A DNA stretch of 64,000 nt, from NCBI GenBank assembly GCA_030544225.1, contig CM060486.1:2356001-2420000 (forward strand), read 5' to 3'. Position numbers and translations under genes: made by a program. The notes beneath the pieces were generated by a model, which saw nothing but the letters and a program-made list of their open reading frames with translations, was not told where the DNA came from and did not search any database. Below, one piece after another: positions 1 through 9,232 of this stretch (its first letter is position 1; each line of letters opens with the position of its first letter). Source of the stretch: Skeletonema marinoi. Lineage: Eukaryota > Bacillariophyta > Thalassiosirophyceae > Thalassiosirales > Thalassiosiraceae.

Positions 1-462
1 GTTTCGCCCCCTGCTGTTTGGAGAATGATGAGGAGGGTCCACCATTAATCTTTTGATCTAACGCCTCGAGCTCACTGTTGTGTCGAGGCTGATAATGGAC
101 GAAAAGAGCAGATGGGCCCTTGCCGGAGAAGAAATCATTGAATTTATTGAGATTTTTTGGCTTTCGTAAAAAAGATTGGACTCGTGCGTTATCAATTCCA
201 TCATTGTTCTCCTTGTCGTCATTGGACGAGAAACAGAAGAGGATTCGCTCGGCGCACCAATGGTGCCGAGCCGTCAGAGACATTCTCCTGGTTCCTTTCC
301 TTGTTCCTTGAGAGGAGAATGAGAGATGTTCGTTTCTGTGTTGATCGATTTGAAAATGATTTTTTTCCTAGCGCGTCAGTTTAAAGAAAATCAACACTTC
401 TTCTTCTCAGATGAGAAGAAACTCGCCTTTGTCTAGAGAGAAGACTCTCGACTCCCCTGAAA
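1..462. other. Left edge and upstream region of the first gene
   Basis: No coding region is supported here. Short open frames exist but either lack ATG starts or have compositions unlike the neighbours. The last part is presumably promoter and 5' UTR of the membrane-protein gene that begins at 463. The left end may hold the tail of a gene outside the window. Confidence 0.4.
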
Positions 463-1002
463 ATGATGCAAGCAGATGATGACGTCTACAATGCGGACAC
501 AGAATTGGAAGCGTCAGGAACCTCTCCTTCCCGAAGAAGACGGCTTTCCAGTATCAAAAAGGCCAAGCTAGTTTCCCTCTTGCCCAATGTTGGATCGCTC
601 TTGCTGTTTTACGTCTGTTTCTACTCTCTCTTGATCGGATTCTACCTTCTCTTGCTTCAGGGTGTTACATCCACACCCGTCGGTGAACAACAAACGCTGT
701 TGTGGACATTCTTTTACCTCGGTATTACCTTTGTATTTGTGGTATCCGTGACAACGTACGCAAGCCAGTGTGAGGAAAAGACTGTATCGAGCAGCAGATC
801 GAGCAAAGGTTCATCAGCAGGTGGAGGTGAGAGTAACGTCTTGTTGAATCAACCTCCTCCACCTCCTCCTGCTGTTGGAGATTCGCATCGTAGTCGTGGT
901 ACAACTACAGATGATGATCTTGATGACATTGAGTTAGTCAGTGATGCCAAGTCAACGCTAACCGACGACACGAAGTATATCGGTGACGTTGAAGTATCGT
1001 AA
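463..1002 (+). CDS. Small two-pass membrane protein, unknown function
   Basis: This is a 179-aa protein that I do not recognise. A basic, Ser/Arg-rich N-terminus (residues 1-40) precedes two hydrophobic helices, at about 45-68 and 78-100. A low-complexity tail follows, with a Ser cluster, a run of seven prolines and an acidic end. The ATG is doubled (ATGATG), and the first is taken as the start. The first helix contains LLFYVCFY, which loosely resembles the single membrane helix of Na,K-ATPase beta subunits. The large ectodomain of that family is absent, so the resemblance may be chance. Seen: helices and tail composition. Inferred: an integral membrane location. It converges with the coiled-coil gene, the stop codons lying under 50 bp apart. 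Confidence 0.6.
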   Translation: MMQADDDVYNADTELEASGTSPSRRRRLSSIKKAKLVSLLPNVGSLLLFYVCFYSLLIGFYLLLLQGVTSTPVGEQQTLLWTFFYLGITFVFVVSVTTYASQCEEKTVSSSRSSKGSSAGGGESNVLLNQPPPPPPAVGDSHRSRGTTTDDDLDDIELVSDAKSTLTDDTKYIGDVEVS

Positions 1003-1048
1003 ACTAAAGCATTCTATACGTGAATTATGGATGATGATAGGACTCTTG

Positions 1049-2446
1049 TCATTTCAATCCAAGCAGAGTGTCTAGCATGGACGCAGGATAATCTTCCTTG
1101 CTGTCCGACGGCTCATCTGAAAAGATGCCATAGCAGTCAGTAACACCACATATAATTCTGTCGCTCCGTATAGATTGGAATCCATCGGTCACTTCTTCCA
1201 CCAAATCATTGAACGCGTCGACTTGATTCTTTGGATTGCAGTTGTATTTAGTAGAGGCAGTGGTAGGGGCGAATGTGTCATCCATGGTAACAAACGTACT
1301 ATCATCATCATCATCATCGTCGTCGTCATCATCGTCGTCATCGTCGTCGTCATCTTCAATAGTGTCGCCCATACTATAGTCATTGGATACAATGGTTGTT
1401 CCGTCATCAAACTTATTGTCTTTGGACGAAACACTTTCTTCGTCCATCTTGAATGTTTGGTGTTTATCTGGGTCAGCCTGCTGCTGCTGCTTCTTCTGAA
1501 GGTGCAGAAGCTGTGATTCGTAGTCGGCAAGTTTTTCAAGAAGCATGGGCACATCGACATCTGAATTCTTCTTGCCGAACATGGTGTCATATGACTCTAC
1601 AGTCTTTTTCAGTCCATTCACCTGTGCATTTAGTCGAGTTTCTCGGTTGCGATGTTCCTCACTTTCAGACTTCAATGAGTTAATCATCCACTCCTTCGCC
1701 TTGACTCTTCTTACGAGCTCTTCAATTGTATTCTTGCAGGTCGAATTCTGTTCTTTAACTTGGGCAAATTTCTCCTTTATTGCCGTCAACTCCTGCTCGA
1801 GATTGGTCTGGAAGGAAGCCCTTTTCTCGCTTTCAATGGCTCTAATCATGAACATTTTATTCTGGGCGTTGAGTCGAGCAATTTCATCATCACGTGATTT
1901 GATCTCGCGCTTGTTCTCTTCAAGTTGCTCACTCAGCCTCTTTATTTTTGTATCAGCTATGGCATCTGCTACAGCTGACCCATTACTTCTCTTTTCCAAG
2001 TTTAACTTGCCGACAAGCATGGCTATTTTCTTGTCCTTCTCAGCCATTGAAACAATCTGCGCGTCCAGCCTACTCTTTAGACCACGATTATTCTGCTCTG
2101 CCTTTTGAAACTCACTATATGTAACTTTGTACTTCGTCAACTCTGCTTCTTTCTGTTGTAGTTGTGCCATTAATGAGCGCACCATGTCATCATTTTGTTG
2201 GCTGTAACTTGGATTGTTCCCTGCTTGCTGGTAGCTGTTTCGGAGTATTCCTTTGGATTGCGTCGAGTTGTTCATAGGTGCCAATAGTGGCATCTGCTGC
2301 ATTTGATGCTGCAGTGGAGAGTGCCGATATGATGTATGCAATGGATCTCTTCCATCATGTGAGTAATTGTAAAGAGGAGTTGGTGAACTGCTCTGCTGCA
2401 TCCGAAGCTGCTGATTAGGAGCATAAAAGTTGTTCTGGGCCGCCAT
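1049..2446 (-). CDS. Coiled-coil protein with a long poly-aspartate tract
   Basis: The protein has 465 aa. Residues 1-85 are Gln/Ser/Pro-rich and probably disordered. Residues about 88-320 form a long coiled coil rich in Lys, Glu, Gln and Leu, broken by short gaps. The C-terminal third is acidic and contains an uninterrupted run of 18 Asp at roughly 362-379, encoded by mixed GAT/GAC codons (around 1300-1360). The family is not recognised. A cytoskeletal, centriolar or scaffold role would be typical of such proteins but is only a guess. The start is the ATG whose complement is at 2444-2446. It is divergent from the L7 gene, with about 300 bp between the two starts as a shared promoter. Mixed codons in the Asp run suggest selection on the protein rather than pure slippage. 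Confidence 0.75.
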   Translation of the reverse strand: MAAQNNFYAPNQQLRMQQSSSPTPLYNYSHDGRDPLHTSYRHSPLQHQMQQMPLLAPMNNSTQSKGILRNSYQQAGNNPSYSQQNDDMVRSLMAQLQQKEAELTKYKVTYSEFQKAEQNNRGLKSRLDAQIVSMAEKDKKIAMLVGKLNLEKRSNGSAVADAIADTKIKRLSEQLEENKREIKSRDDEIARLNAQNKMFMIRAIESEKRASFQTNLEQELTAIKEKFAQVKEQNSTCKNTIEELVRRVKAKEWMINSLKSESEEHRNRETRLNAQVNGLKKTVESYDTMFGKKNSDVDVPMLLEKLADYESQLLHLQKKQQQQADPDKHQTFKMDEESVSSKDNKFDDGTTIVSNDYSMGDTIEDDDDDDDDDDDDDDDDDDSTFVTMDDTFAPTTASTKYNCNPKNQVDAFNDLVEEVTDGFQSIRSDRIICGVTDCYGIFSDEPSDSKEDYPASMLDTLLGLK

Positions 2447-2748
2447 GAGTTGGTACTAAATATGGTGTGATGTGAAGAGCACGCAACGACAGCAATTGAT
2501 TTGACCGGGATTTTTAGACAAGTCGGATTGATTTCAACATTTTCGGCCAACATCGGAGGATGATTGGATTTTCGTCGACAGTAACTGGGAACCTCAGTTT
2601 GAAGGCACTTTACTTGCTTAGCTCACGTGTTTCTTTTGGGGGGCGCCCGCTATTATTCTACGGATAGAGTGTATGATTCCTACAGGTAGGGATTTGAGTA
2701 AAAGGTAACATCCCCATCACCACAACTCGTCTCTTCACAAAAGCAACC

Positions 2749-3531
2749 ATGGTATTCACTCCATTAAAAAACATCTTCGGTGGCAATAAAAAGGACGATA
2801 AGAAAATGGCAGGCAAGGTTCCCGAATCCGTTCTCAAGAAGCAAGCCACTCAGGCTAAGATTGCTGACCAGGCCAAGCAGGCTTCCTACGAGGCTAAGCA
2901 AAAGAAGCGTCAGGACAAGAAGGATGCTATCGCCGCCGCCGAGAAGTACGCTGCTGAGTACAAGGCCGCCGACGAGGCCGCTATTGCCAACCGTCGTGAG
3001 GCCAAGGCCCAGGGTGGATTCTACGTCCCCGCTCAGCCCAAGGTTGCTCTTGTCATCCGTATCAGAGGTACCATTGGAGTCTCTCCCAAGGCCAAGAAGA
3101 TCATGCAACTCTTCCGTCTTCGTCAGATCCACAATGCTTCCTTCGTCAAGCTCAACGAGTCTACCGTCCGTATGCTCCGTCTTATCGAGCCTTACGTAAC
3201 TTACGGTTACCCCACTCGCTCCACTATTGAGAAGCTCATCCTCAAGCGTGGATTCGGAAAGCTCAACAAGCAACGCATCCCCATTGCCGACAACTCCGTC
3301 ATCGAGGAGGGTGTTGGATCTGTTGGTATCAAGTGCTGCGCTGATCTTATCCACGAGATCTGCACTGTTGGACCCCACTTCAAGGAGGCCAACAACTTCT
3401 TGTGGCCCTTCAAGCTTACCAGCCCCCGTGGTGGATTCTCCAACAAGACCAAGCTTGTTCACTTCCTTGAGGGAGGTGAGGCTGGAAACCGTGGAGAGGA
3501 GATCAACAAGCTTGTCAAGCGTATGATCTAA
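2749..3531 (+). CDS. RPL7: 60S ribosomal protein L7 (uL30)
   Basis: Large-subunit cytosolic ribosomal protein of 260 aa, the usual length for eukaryotic L7 (about 240-260). A Lys/Ala-rich basic N-terminal helix (about 25-95) is followed by the uL30 fold. Family hallmarks are visible: VIRIRG, LRLRQIHNASFVK, RLIEPYVTYGYP, KRGFGKLNKQRIP, LIHEICTVGPHFKEANNFLWPFKL and a C-terminal EEINKLVKRMI. The start at 2749 has a good context (ACCATGG). An internal ATG at 2806 (MAGKVPESVLKK) matches the usual family N-terminus better, so the first 19 residues are either an extension or untranslated. Codons are strongly biased to C-ending and CGT/AAG types, as expected for a highly expressed gene. No intron is needed. 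Confidence 0.97.
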   Translation: MVFTPLKNIFGGNKKDDKKMAGKVPESVLKKQATQAKIADQAKQASYEAKQKKRQDKKDAIAAAEKYAAEYKAADEAAIANRREAKAQGGFYVPAQPKVALVIRIRGTIGVSPKAKKIMQLFRLRQIHNASFVKLNESTVRMLRLIEPYVTYGYPTRSTIEKLILKRGFGKLNKQRIPIADNSVIEEGVGSVGIKCCADLIHEICTVGPHFKEANNFLWPFKLTSPRGGFSNKTKLVHFLEGGEAGNRGEEINKLVKRMI

Positions 3532-4070
3532 GTCTCTCAATCTATTGCGTGCTTCTTAGACGAAAAGAAAAATGAGGATAGAACATAGTAAACTTTATCC
3601 GATTAAAGAATGAAAACGTTCCGACCCCATTAACTTTCCTCTTGACACATTAAGTGTGTTCAATGAAAGTGGGGCGGTCATCCTATCTATTGTAACATAG
3701 TGCATATTATTCGCACCAGGTGTTTACCGTACATGTAACTTTGTAGTTGTATCAGGGTTGGTGTGGGTCCATTCCTTCGTAGATATCTGTGTGTCGATGA
3801 ATGGTGTAATTATTTGACAATCAACTTAATATCTTCTATCGCTGGCAATCTGAGACGAGCCCTCTTGACTGGGCCCATACCATAGGCAGGTGTTATGGTT
3901 GGCATTTTGAAGATAATGTTGAATGTTATGTAGCTCTACAAATAATTAACCATTGCTATTGATGCTAGGCTGTCGTTGTGTTGTTTCTCCGCTGTATATC
4001 ATCTCTACGATTGCACAAATCATAAATAGGAGTACATTTGAATATGAAGTCATTCGTCATCATGAGATCA
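3532..4070. other. 3' region of the L7 gene and intergenic spacer
   Basis: There is no gene here. It holds the 3' UTR of the L7 gene and, at the right, the 3' UTR of the convergent Pro-rich gene. I see no repeat or RNA gene. Confidence 0.4.
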
Positions 4071-4691
4071 TTATTCACCACCACGGTTGCGTGGCCTCCG
4101 CTTCGGCATCGTTGGCCTGGACATTAGAGCATCATCTGATGTTGCTGCTGTCGCTTTTTCGCCGATTGCGTCTTCAACTGCACCACCATCCGCCTTTGCC
4201 ATCATCGCTGGAGGAGGACATCCTGGCACAATCAGTTTAATTGCCCCCGGTGGAAGTTTGAGTTTGCCGACACTTGATGTTGTTGATGTATTTTCTGCAC
4301 TCTCTGCCTCCTCTTTTTGAGCGTCTTCAATCATCTTTTGTTTTCGTTCCTCCCTCTCCTTTTGTTTTTTCAATAAGGAAGGGGGAGGGCCTGCTCCTGG
4401 CATAATGATTGGCACTCCTCCCGGCGGCAATTTCAGTTTCCCTACCTTCGTACTACCAGCGTTATTTCGATCACTATTGCTTGGATGATTGTCCGGCTTT
4501 TTGTCACTGGGTTCTTTGTCAGCAGCGCTCTGCAACTGCAAAGCTGCTATTCGACCAGCCAATGCGTTGCTCTTCTTTGGCTTGGTTGGAGGTGGACCAA
4601 CAGGTATTGCGCTTTCGTCACCCTTCCCTTTTTGAAGCGCAGCGATGCGGTCTTTGATTGACATTGTTGGGGTAGATTCGGCATCGCTCAT
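4071..4691 (-). CDS. Pro-rich low-complexity protein with paired RIAALQ and GKLKLPPG motifs
   Basis: This 206-aa protein is probably disordered. Two copies of an RIAALQ motif lie near residues 14 and 48 (IKDRIAALQ, LAGRIAALQ). Two copies of GKLKLPPG, each followed by an I-x-P-G-x-PPP stretch, lie near residues 83 and 143. A Lys/Glu helix about 107-130 separates the second pair. Similar short-linear-motif arrays occur in actin-associated adaptor proteins of fungi and animals (AIM21- and FAM21-type proteins). The likeness is only motif-level and no function is assigned. The start is the ATG whose complement is at 4689-4691. The duplicated motifs and uninterrupted frame support a real gene. Confidence 0.65.
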   Translation of the reverse strand: MSDAESTPTMSIKDRIAALQKGKGDESAIPVGPPPTKPKKSNALAGRIAALQLQSAADKEPSDKKPDNHPSNSDRNNAGSTKVGKLKLPPGGVPIIMPGAGPPPSLLKKQKEREERKQKMIEDAQKEEAESAENTSTTSSVGKLKLPPGAIKLIVPGCPPPAMMAKADGGAVEDAIGEKATAATSDDALMSRPTMPKRRPRNRGGE

Positions 4692-5310
4692 GATGATCGT
4701 GAGTAGTCAGTAACAGCGGCCACAGCGTCTACGCTTTCTTAGTACTTGGATCGTCGGAGGCAGAGGCAGGCTATCGAGTTAGAACGCAAATGGCTAACAG
4801 CTAACAGCACGAACAAACAACAAACAACTTCTTCTCTCTCTCGCTCAAAATTACAAATTGATTGATTGAGCTTCTTTTTGGAACTCCCATTTTATCAACG
4901 TGTACCGGACGAAAGAGATGGCTGGTGGCTGGTGCGGTGCTTTTGTCGCACTAACTGGCATCGAATTATGGTATTGAATTAGGGTTAAAAGTTCAGGTTA
5001 GTCCGAACAAGCAGAAAAGGCCTCCCAAACAACCAGCCCCAACAAGCCCGCCCCCCGGCTGCACAAGGCACAAGGAAACGGTGCCGGTTGCGACACTCAG
5101 GCGATGTTGATGAAATGAACTAGCCTCACGCTCACTGTTAGTAGCCTGTTAGTAGCCTCATTCATTGCTAGAGGATCCAGAAAAGGTGCACGCTTATCGC
5201 AATAGTGGAGAGGGCTTACGTCTACCTGCAGCACTTTTATCCGTTGAGGAAACACATAAAAGAGGCGTGAAGAACACACAAAAATAGGTTCTCAGTTCAC
5301 ATCAAATATC
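4692..5310. other. Divergent promoter region
   Basis: This 0.6-kb spacer lies between the divergent Pro-rich and 821-aa genes. It contains short AACAGCTAAC and AACAAAC duplications near 4790-4830 and C-rich stretches near 5025-5060. No coding frame is convincing. Confidence 0.4.
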
Positions 5311-7776
5311 ATGGAGCAGCCGTCGAGTGCCTCCATCAACAGTCGACACAGTAGCCACCATTCTTCCTCACAGCGGAGCCACCGCAGCCACGAAGGTAGC
5401 AGCAGAAGTAGAGGGGATGGTAGCCAGCATCGCCGCCGTCATCGGCCGCGGCCTCAACGACAGGAGGGGCAACGCTTTGACTACAATAAACACGACCAAC
5501 AGGATGACCACCATCGCAGAAGACGATCCAGATCCGCTAGCAATAGACAAAACAGCAACAAGCACTCCTCTTACCGATCACAATCATCTCGATCTTCCAC
5601 CGCCTCGCGAGATCCTGATGGGGAATACGATGATGACTGTAACGGATGCGAACCCAGCAATAGAAACATTGATGTTGAGCAATATGCGAGTACAGCGCGG
5701 AAAAAGGCAAGTCTTATGACGAATTATGACTTTAACAAACGCAGAGGAGATAGTGATAAAGGAACAAAAAGTAGAGATAGCAGAACATCTGAATCGAGTA
5801 TAGATGATAGGGAGAGGGTTGTTCAAGAAGAGAGAAAGTCACAGACACCACCCTCTCGTCGAGCTGCTCATGTTGATAATGACCATTACCAAGATGATGA
5901 ATGTTATCACGATGATAACGGCAATGTTCAAACATACTTCAAAGAACAAGCTCAAGCCGAACATATCCCACCCCCAACAGCCACATCAATGGTTGGTCAA
6001 TTCATTCCATCCTCAGCACATTCGACTGCAACATCTGTCTCATCCATGACATCCAAGGATAGCTACGTCCGACAGCAGATGTTCCTTCGTGATTTAGCAC
6101 GGTACAAACGTGTATTACGAGAATCGGGTCGCCATTTTGACCTAATTGGTGAGGGGGATGAAGAAGGGGGTGCAGATGAAGAGGAGGAACATGAAATTCT
6201 AGTAGAGGAATACGATGATGAAGAGGAGAATAGCTTGTTTGAGAACGAGGGTGAGATTCATCAATTTTGTGAGACTGGGGAAGGAGATGGCTTGGAGGCA
6301 TCATTTTCTATCATCTCCTCTGACGATGACGACGTTGATCGAGACGATGCCACCTACAGTGTAGGTAGTAGAGGAGGGGGCAATCGACATAGCGTCTCCA
6401 CTGCTAGTCGAACCAAGGCTTCCTCTCGATCGACACACTTACATAAGCGGAATTCTACCGTTGGTTCGCCCGTGTATCAACTTGAGGAATGCTGTATCAA
6501 GCACCCTCACGTGCTTCTTCAAGACCAGACAAACATTAATGTTTGGACTTGTATGAGATACTGCAAGGATCCCAGGACGGGTCGTTGGCTTACCGTGAAG
6601 AAGGTATGCGTTCAATGTTTGCGTGAGTCGGGTGATAGTTACGACGACGAGGAATGGTTACATCAGCACGCCAGCATGTATGATCGCAGTAGAAGCACAA
6701 GGTCTAGCGAACACAGACATCATTCTCATCACAAAGATGAGAATGGATTGTCTCATTCTACAGATGACACCTGGTCTTCCAGCTCCGAGGATGAAAAAGT
6801 TGATCACCCTGGCCATAATCGCAGTCGTTATAATCTTTCAAGTAGAGGTGTGACAGTGAGCGTTTACGGTGACGATGGCAATCAAACTCCGCTGGAGAGA
6901 GAGGCCGAGGCACAACGACGTCGATTCATCCGTCGCCTTGCCGCACGAGCGTATCACTTTCCTGGAAACAGCTGGTTCGAGGATTGGGTCCAATACACCA
7001 AGAATACGCATTTGGTCTTTGGGATATTCTTTCATCACCCATTGCATCCAGTGACAGGTAAAGAGCGCTGCATAATTCTGCTGGGTAGTGTGGCGGTGGG
7101 TTTGTTAATGTCCAACTTGATTTATCTTTGGTTTGTGGAAGCTGATTTTGGCATGCATGATCCTGTTCTCACTCTCGGCCCTGGTGGGAATATAGCCATT
7201 ACAAAATTAATGGTTACGCTTTGGACATTGGGCAGCTTCGTCCACACAATATTTGATCTGTCTATTTGGCACATCAAAGCATGTACTCTGTGCAGATTGT
7301 TCGGAGGACATGTGTCTGACAGGGCCGTCAAGTGTGGCAGGAGTACCGGCGTGACGATAGTTCTATTCACCCTGGCATTTGCTACGTATCTGGTGTTACT
7401 CCGAGCATCTGAAGATTTCAAGGCAATGAACGGAAATGATAGTACGGACACGGGTGATGATACCGATGATTCATTCTTCCACTCCGTTGTCCTGGGAGGA
7501 GGAGCGAAATACTTTGATTTCCTGCTCGGCTATTTCGTCGAGTTTATCCTTGCCGTGTTTGTTTACAACCCCTTGATATTAACAATAGTATTTACGGGAA
7601 TACTTGGGTGCGATGGAAGGATCCCTATTCTTGGAGGCCGACCTCGAGAAGTTGCAAAAGAGCAAAGGTATGCCATGAAACGGCAGAGATACATCATGCC
7701 GCAAACGCTCAAGTTGGGAGACAATGAGTATGAAGCTGATTTGTGGTGCGATCAGAAACTAGCTACTAACTTTTAA
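5311..7776 (+). CDS. Large multi-pass membrane protein with disordered Ser/His/Arg-rich N-terminus
   Basis: The protein has 821 aa in a single exon. Residues 1-110 are extremely rich in Ser, His, Arg and Gln (RS-like). Residues 110-390 are charged, with an acidic block at about 280-310. Residues about 392-445 hold several cysteines (ECCIKHPHV, CMRYC, VCVQC) that could bind zinc. The C-terminal 230 residues carry about four hydrophobic segments near 587-609, 633-653, 681-698 and 736-766. The first of these is preceded by FGIFFHHPLHP, and a CTLCRLFGGH motif lies between the second and third. I do not recognise the family. The architecture suggests an intracellular regulatory N-terminus on a four-helix membrane domain. 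The start is the first ATG after an in-frame stop region. It converges with the EF-hand gene. Confidence 0.8.
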   Translation: MEQPSSASINSRHSSHHSSSQRSHRSHEGSSRSRGDGSQHRRRHRPRPQRQEGQRFDYNKHDQQDDHHRRRRSRSASNRQNSNKHSSYRSQSSRSSTASRDPDGEYDDDCNGCEPSNRNIDVEQYASTARKKASLMTNYDFNKRRGDSDKGTKSRDSRTSESSIDDRERVVQEERKSQTPPSRRAAHVDNDHYQDDECYHDDNGNVQTYFKEQAQAEHIPPPTATSMVGQFIPSSAHSTATSVSSMTSKDSYVRQQMFLRDLARYKRVLRESGRHFDLIGEGDEEGGADEEEEHEILVEEYDDEEENSLFENEGEIHQFCETGEGDGLEASFSIISSDDDDVDRDDATYSVGSRGGGNRHSVSTASRTKASSRSTHLHKRNSTVGSPVYQLEECCIKHPHVLLQDQTNINVWTCMRYCKDPRTGRWLTVKKVCVQCLRESGDSYDDEEWLHQHASMYDRSRSTRSSEHRHHSHHKDENGLSHSTDDTWSSSSEDEKVDHPGHNRSRYNLSSRGVTVSVYGDDGNQTPLEREAEAQRRRFIRRLAARAYHFPGNSWFEDWVQYTKNTHLVFGIFFHHPLHPVTGKERCIILLGSVAVGLLMSNLIYLWFVEADFGMHDPVLTLGPGGNIAITKLMVTLWTLGSFVHTIFDLSIWHIKACTLCRLFGGHVSDRAVKCGRSTGVTIVLFTLAFATYLVLLRASEDFKAMNGNDSTDTGDDTDDSFFHSVVLGGGAKYFDFLLGYFVEFILAVFVYNPLILTIVFTGILGCDGRIPILGGRPREVAKEQRYAMKRQRYIMPQTLKLGDNEYEADLWCDQKLATNF

Positions 7777-7929
7777 GAATCGTATGATTATCTTATATTT
7801 CCTACTTCGAACCTACAACATTACACTCAGTTAGATACACAGACCACATAACTTCGCCCCCGAGGCCCACCAGACGTGCCATCGTATAAAATATCTGATA
7901 CAGAACACAAAGAAAGAGCTTGACATAGC

Positions 7930-8679
7930 TCATGACAACGTAACTCTCGTCTGCGAAGTCGTTTGTTTCCACCAAGATCTGAATTCATCGTAAACAATAT
8001 TCTTGTCATTGTCGACGTCAATTTGAAAGAAAATTGCATCCAACTCATCCCTGTCCAGTTCGACACCCAAGCTTAGCATCAAAGATTCAAATTCCTCTTG
8101 TTGCAAGTAACCGTCTCCATTTTCGTCATGTCTCATGAATGCTTTTAACAATGCCTTTTCATCTGTAATGGATGTGCGAAGTGTAACGAGATGCTCACCA
8201 GCTTTCTTGCCAACTTTGATCATGTAAATGCCTACTCCAGTGGAAAATAAACCGACGACGATATGCAGCGGCTCCAAAATTGCAAAGTTTAAAAGTCCGG
8301 CGATAGTGTAAATCCCCCCTCTCCAAGTTACATGGCCACAAATCGGGACGCCGTGTGTAATGGTAGACCGAATAGTATGAACCAAAGCTAAATTGCTCTC
8401 CAAAAATAACGCAAAGATGCCGACCCATGCGCTAAATATGATAACTACAATGTCCAGCGTAGAAATTTGGTTATTGAGTACAGAGAGGACCGCTGTCATT
8501 ATTGAAGAGATGATCAATCCTACACCATTTGCGCAAGCTAATAATCGGATTGTTGTGGTCGGCGATTTAGTTGCTTCTGTCGTTTCTTCGTACATTGCTG
8601 AAAGCTTGTGTGGAGGCAATAGACCCTCTCGTTTGCCGGAGCCTCCGGAGAGGCTTAGCTCTGTTGTTTTTCCTGGCAT
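7930..8679 (-). CDS. Four-helix membrane protein with C-terminal EF-hand pair
   Basis: This 249-aa protein is read from the ATG whose complement is 8677-8679. The frame stays open upstream but only with a GTG. Four hydrophobic helices span about residues 38-150. Residues about 180-240 form two EF-hands with loops DENGDGYLQQEE and DVDNDKNIVYDE. Loop one has canonical D-x-N/D-x-D-G spacing and an E at position 12. Loop two ends in E but has N instead of G at position 6, so its calcium affinity may be lower. Role, inferred from EF-hand families: a calcium-responsive membrane protein. The exact family is not recognised. It is divergent from the helicase gene. Confidence 0.8.
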   Translation of the reverse strand: MPGKTTELSLSGGSGKREGLLPPHKLSAMYEETTEATKSPTTTIRLLACANGVGLIISSIMTAVLSVLNNQISTLDIVVIIFSAWVGIFALFLESNLALVHTIRSTITHGVPICGHVTWRGGIYTIAGLLNFAILEPLHIVVGLFSTGVGIYMIKVGKKAGEHLVTLRTSITDEKALLKAFMRHDENGDGYLQQEEFESLMLSLGVELDRDELDAIFFQIDVDNDKNIVYDEFRSWWKQTTSQTRVTLS

Positions 8680-9232
8680 TGTTTTTATTGTGTCGTCGGT
8701 GCCCACGGGCTCTCTATGAAGTAGGTACTTCTTCTGCTTCTATGCTGTGAGTGTCGCGCCTCGCCTGTAGATAGCTGGTCAGCTGGTGTCGGTGTCTGGT
8801 GGTCGGTAGTCTTGTAGTGTGTCGGAGGTGGTTGTGTTTTTCGTTCTCCAAGGGGTTATTCCCTTGGTTTCTCTTTTCTCATGGTCCGTCAGCAGTTCTG
8901 TATCTTGGGTTGCTAAACGTTTAGTAAAAGTGCTCTGTCAACTCAAAAAGTGTTCCCCCATTGCAAAACATTCTCTTACCATGAAATGGAAAATACCCCA
9001 TCCATATCCCTTAATCTTCTCGTGGTATTGTTATAAAAGGGGCTCCACGATGATTATTTTGATGTACATATGCCTCAACAGAAAGTATGATCATGACTTG
9101 AACTTCACTTCCCCACCACCACCCACGATCCACCACAAAATCATTTTTGAAACTCACACTTCCTTCCGGCCGCCCTGCCTTGCCTAGCTTGTGCTTGTGA
9201 TTGAATTCGCTTCCGCCGAGATAAACGTTAGC
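8680..9232. other. Divergent promoter region
   Basis: This spacer of about 550 bp lies between the EF-hand and helicase starts. An open frame crosses most of it but begins with a non-ATG codon and has no recognisable features, so I treat it as non-coding. Confidence 0.4.

Noticed and set aside
1545-2108. 187-aa plus-strand frame opposite the coiled-coil gene
   Set aside because: It is the antisense of a clear heptad-bearing coding region and has no features of its own.
2764-3540. 258-aa minus-strand frame opposite the ribosomal protein L7 gene
   Set aside because: It is a shadow produced by the strong codon bias of L7, which avoids reverse-strand stops. It is Leu/Ser/Gly-rich without any domain.
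8819-9187. 122-aa open frame between the EF-hand and helicase genes
   Set aside because: It starts with GTG, and the first ATG comes late. No domain is present and it occupies a divergent promoter.
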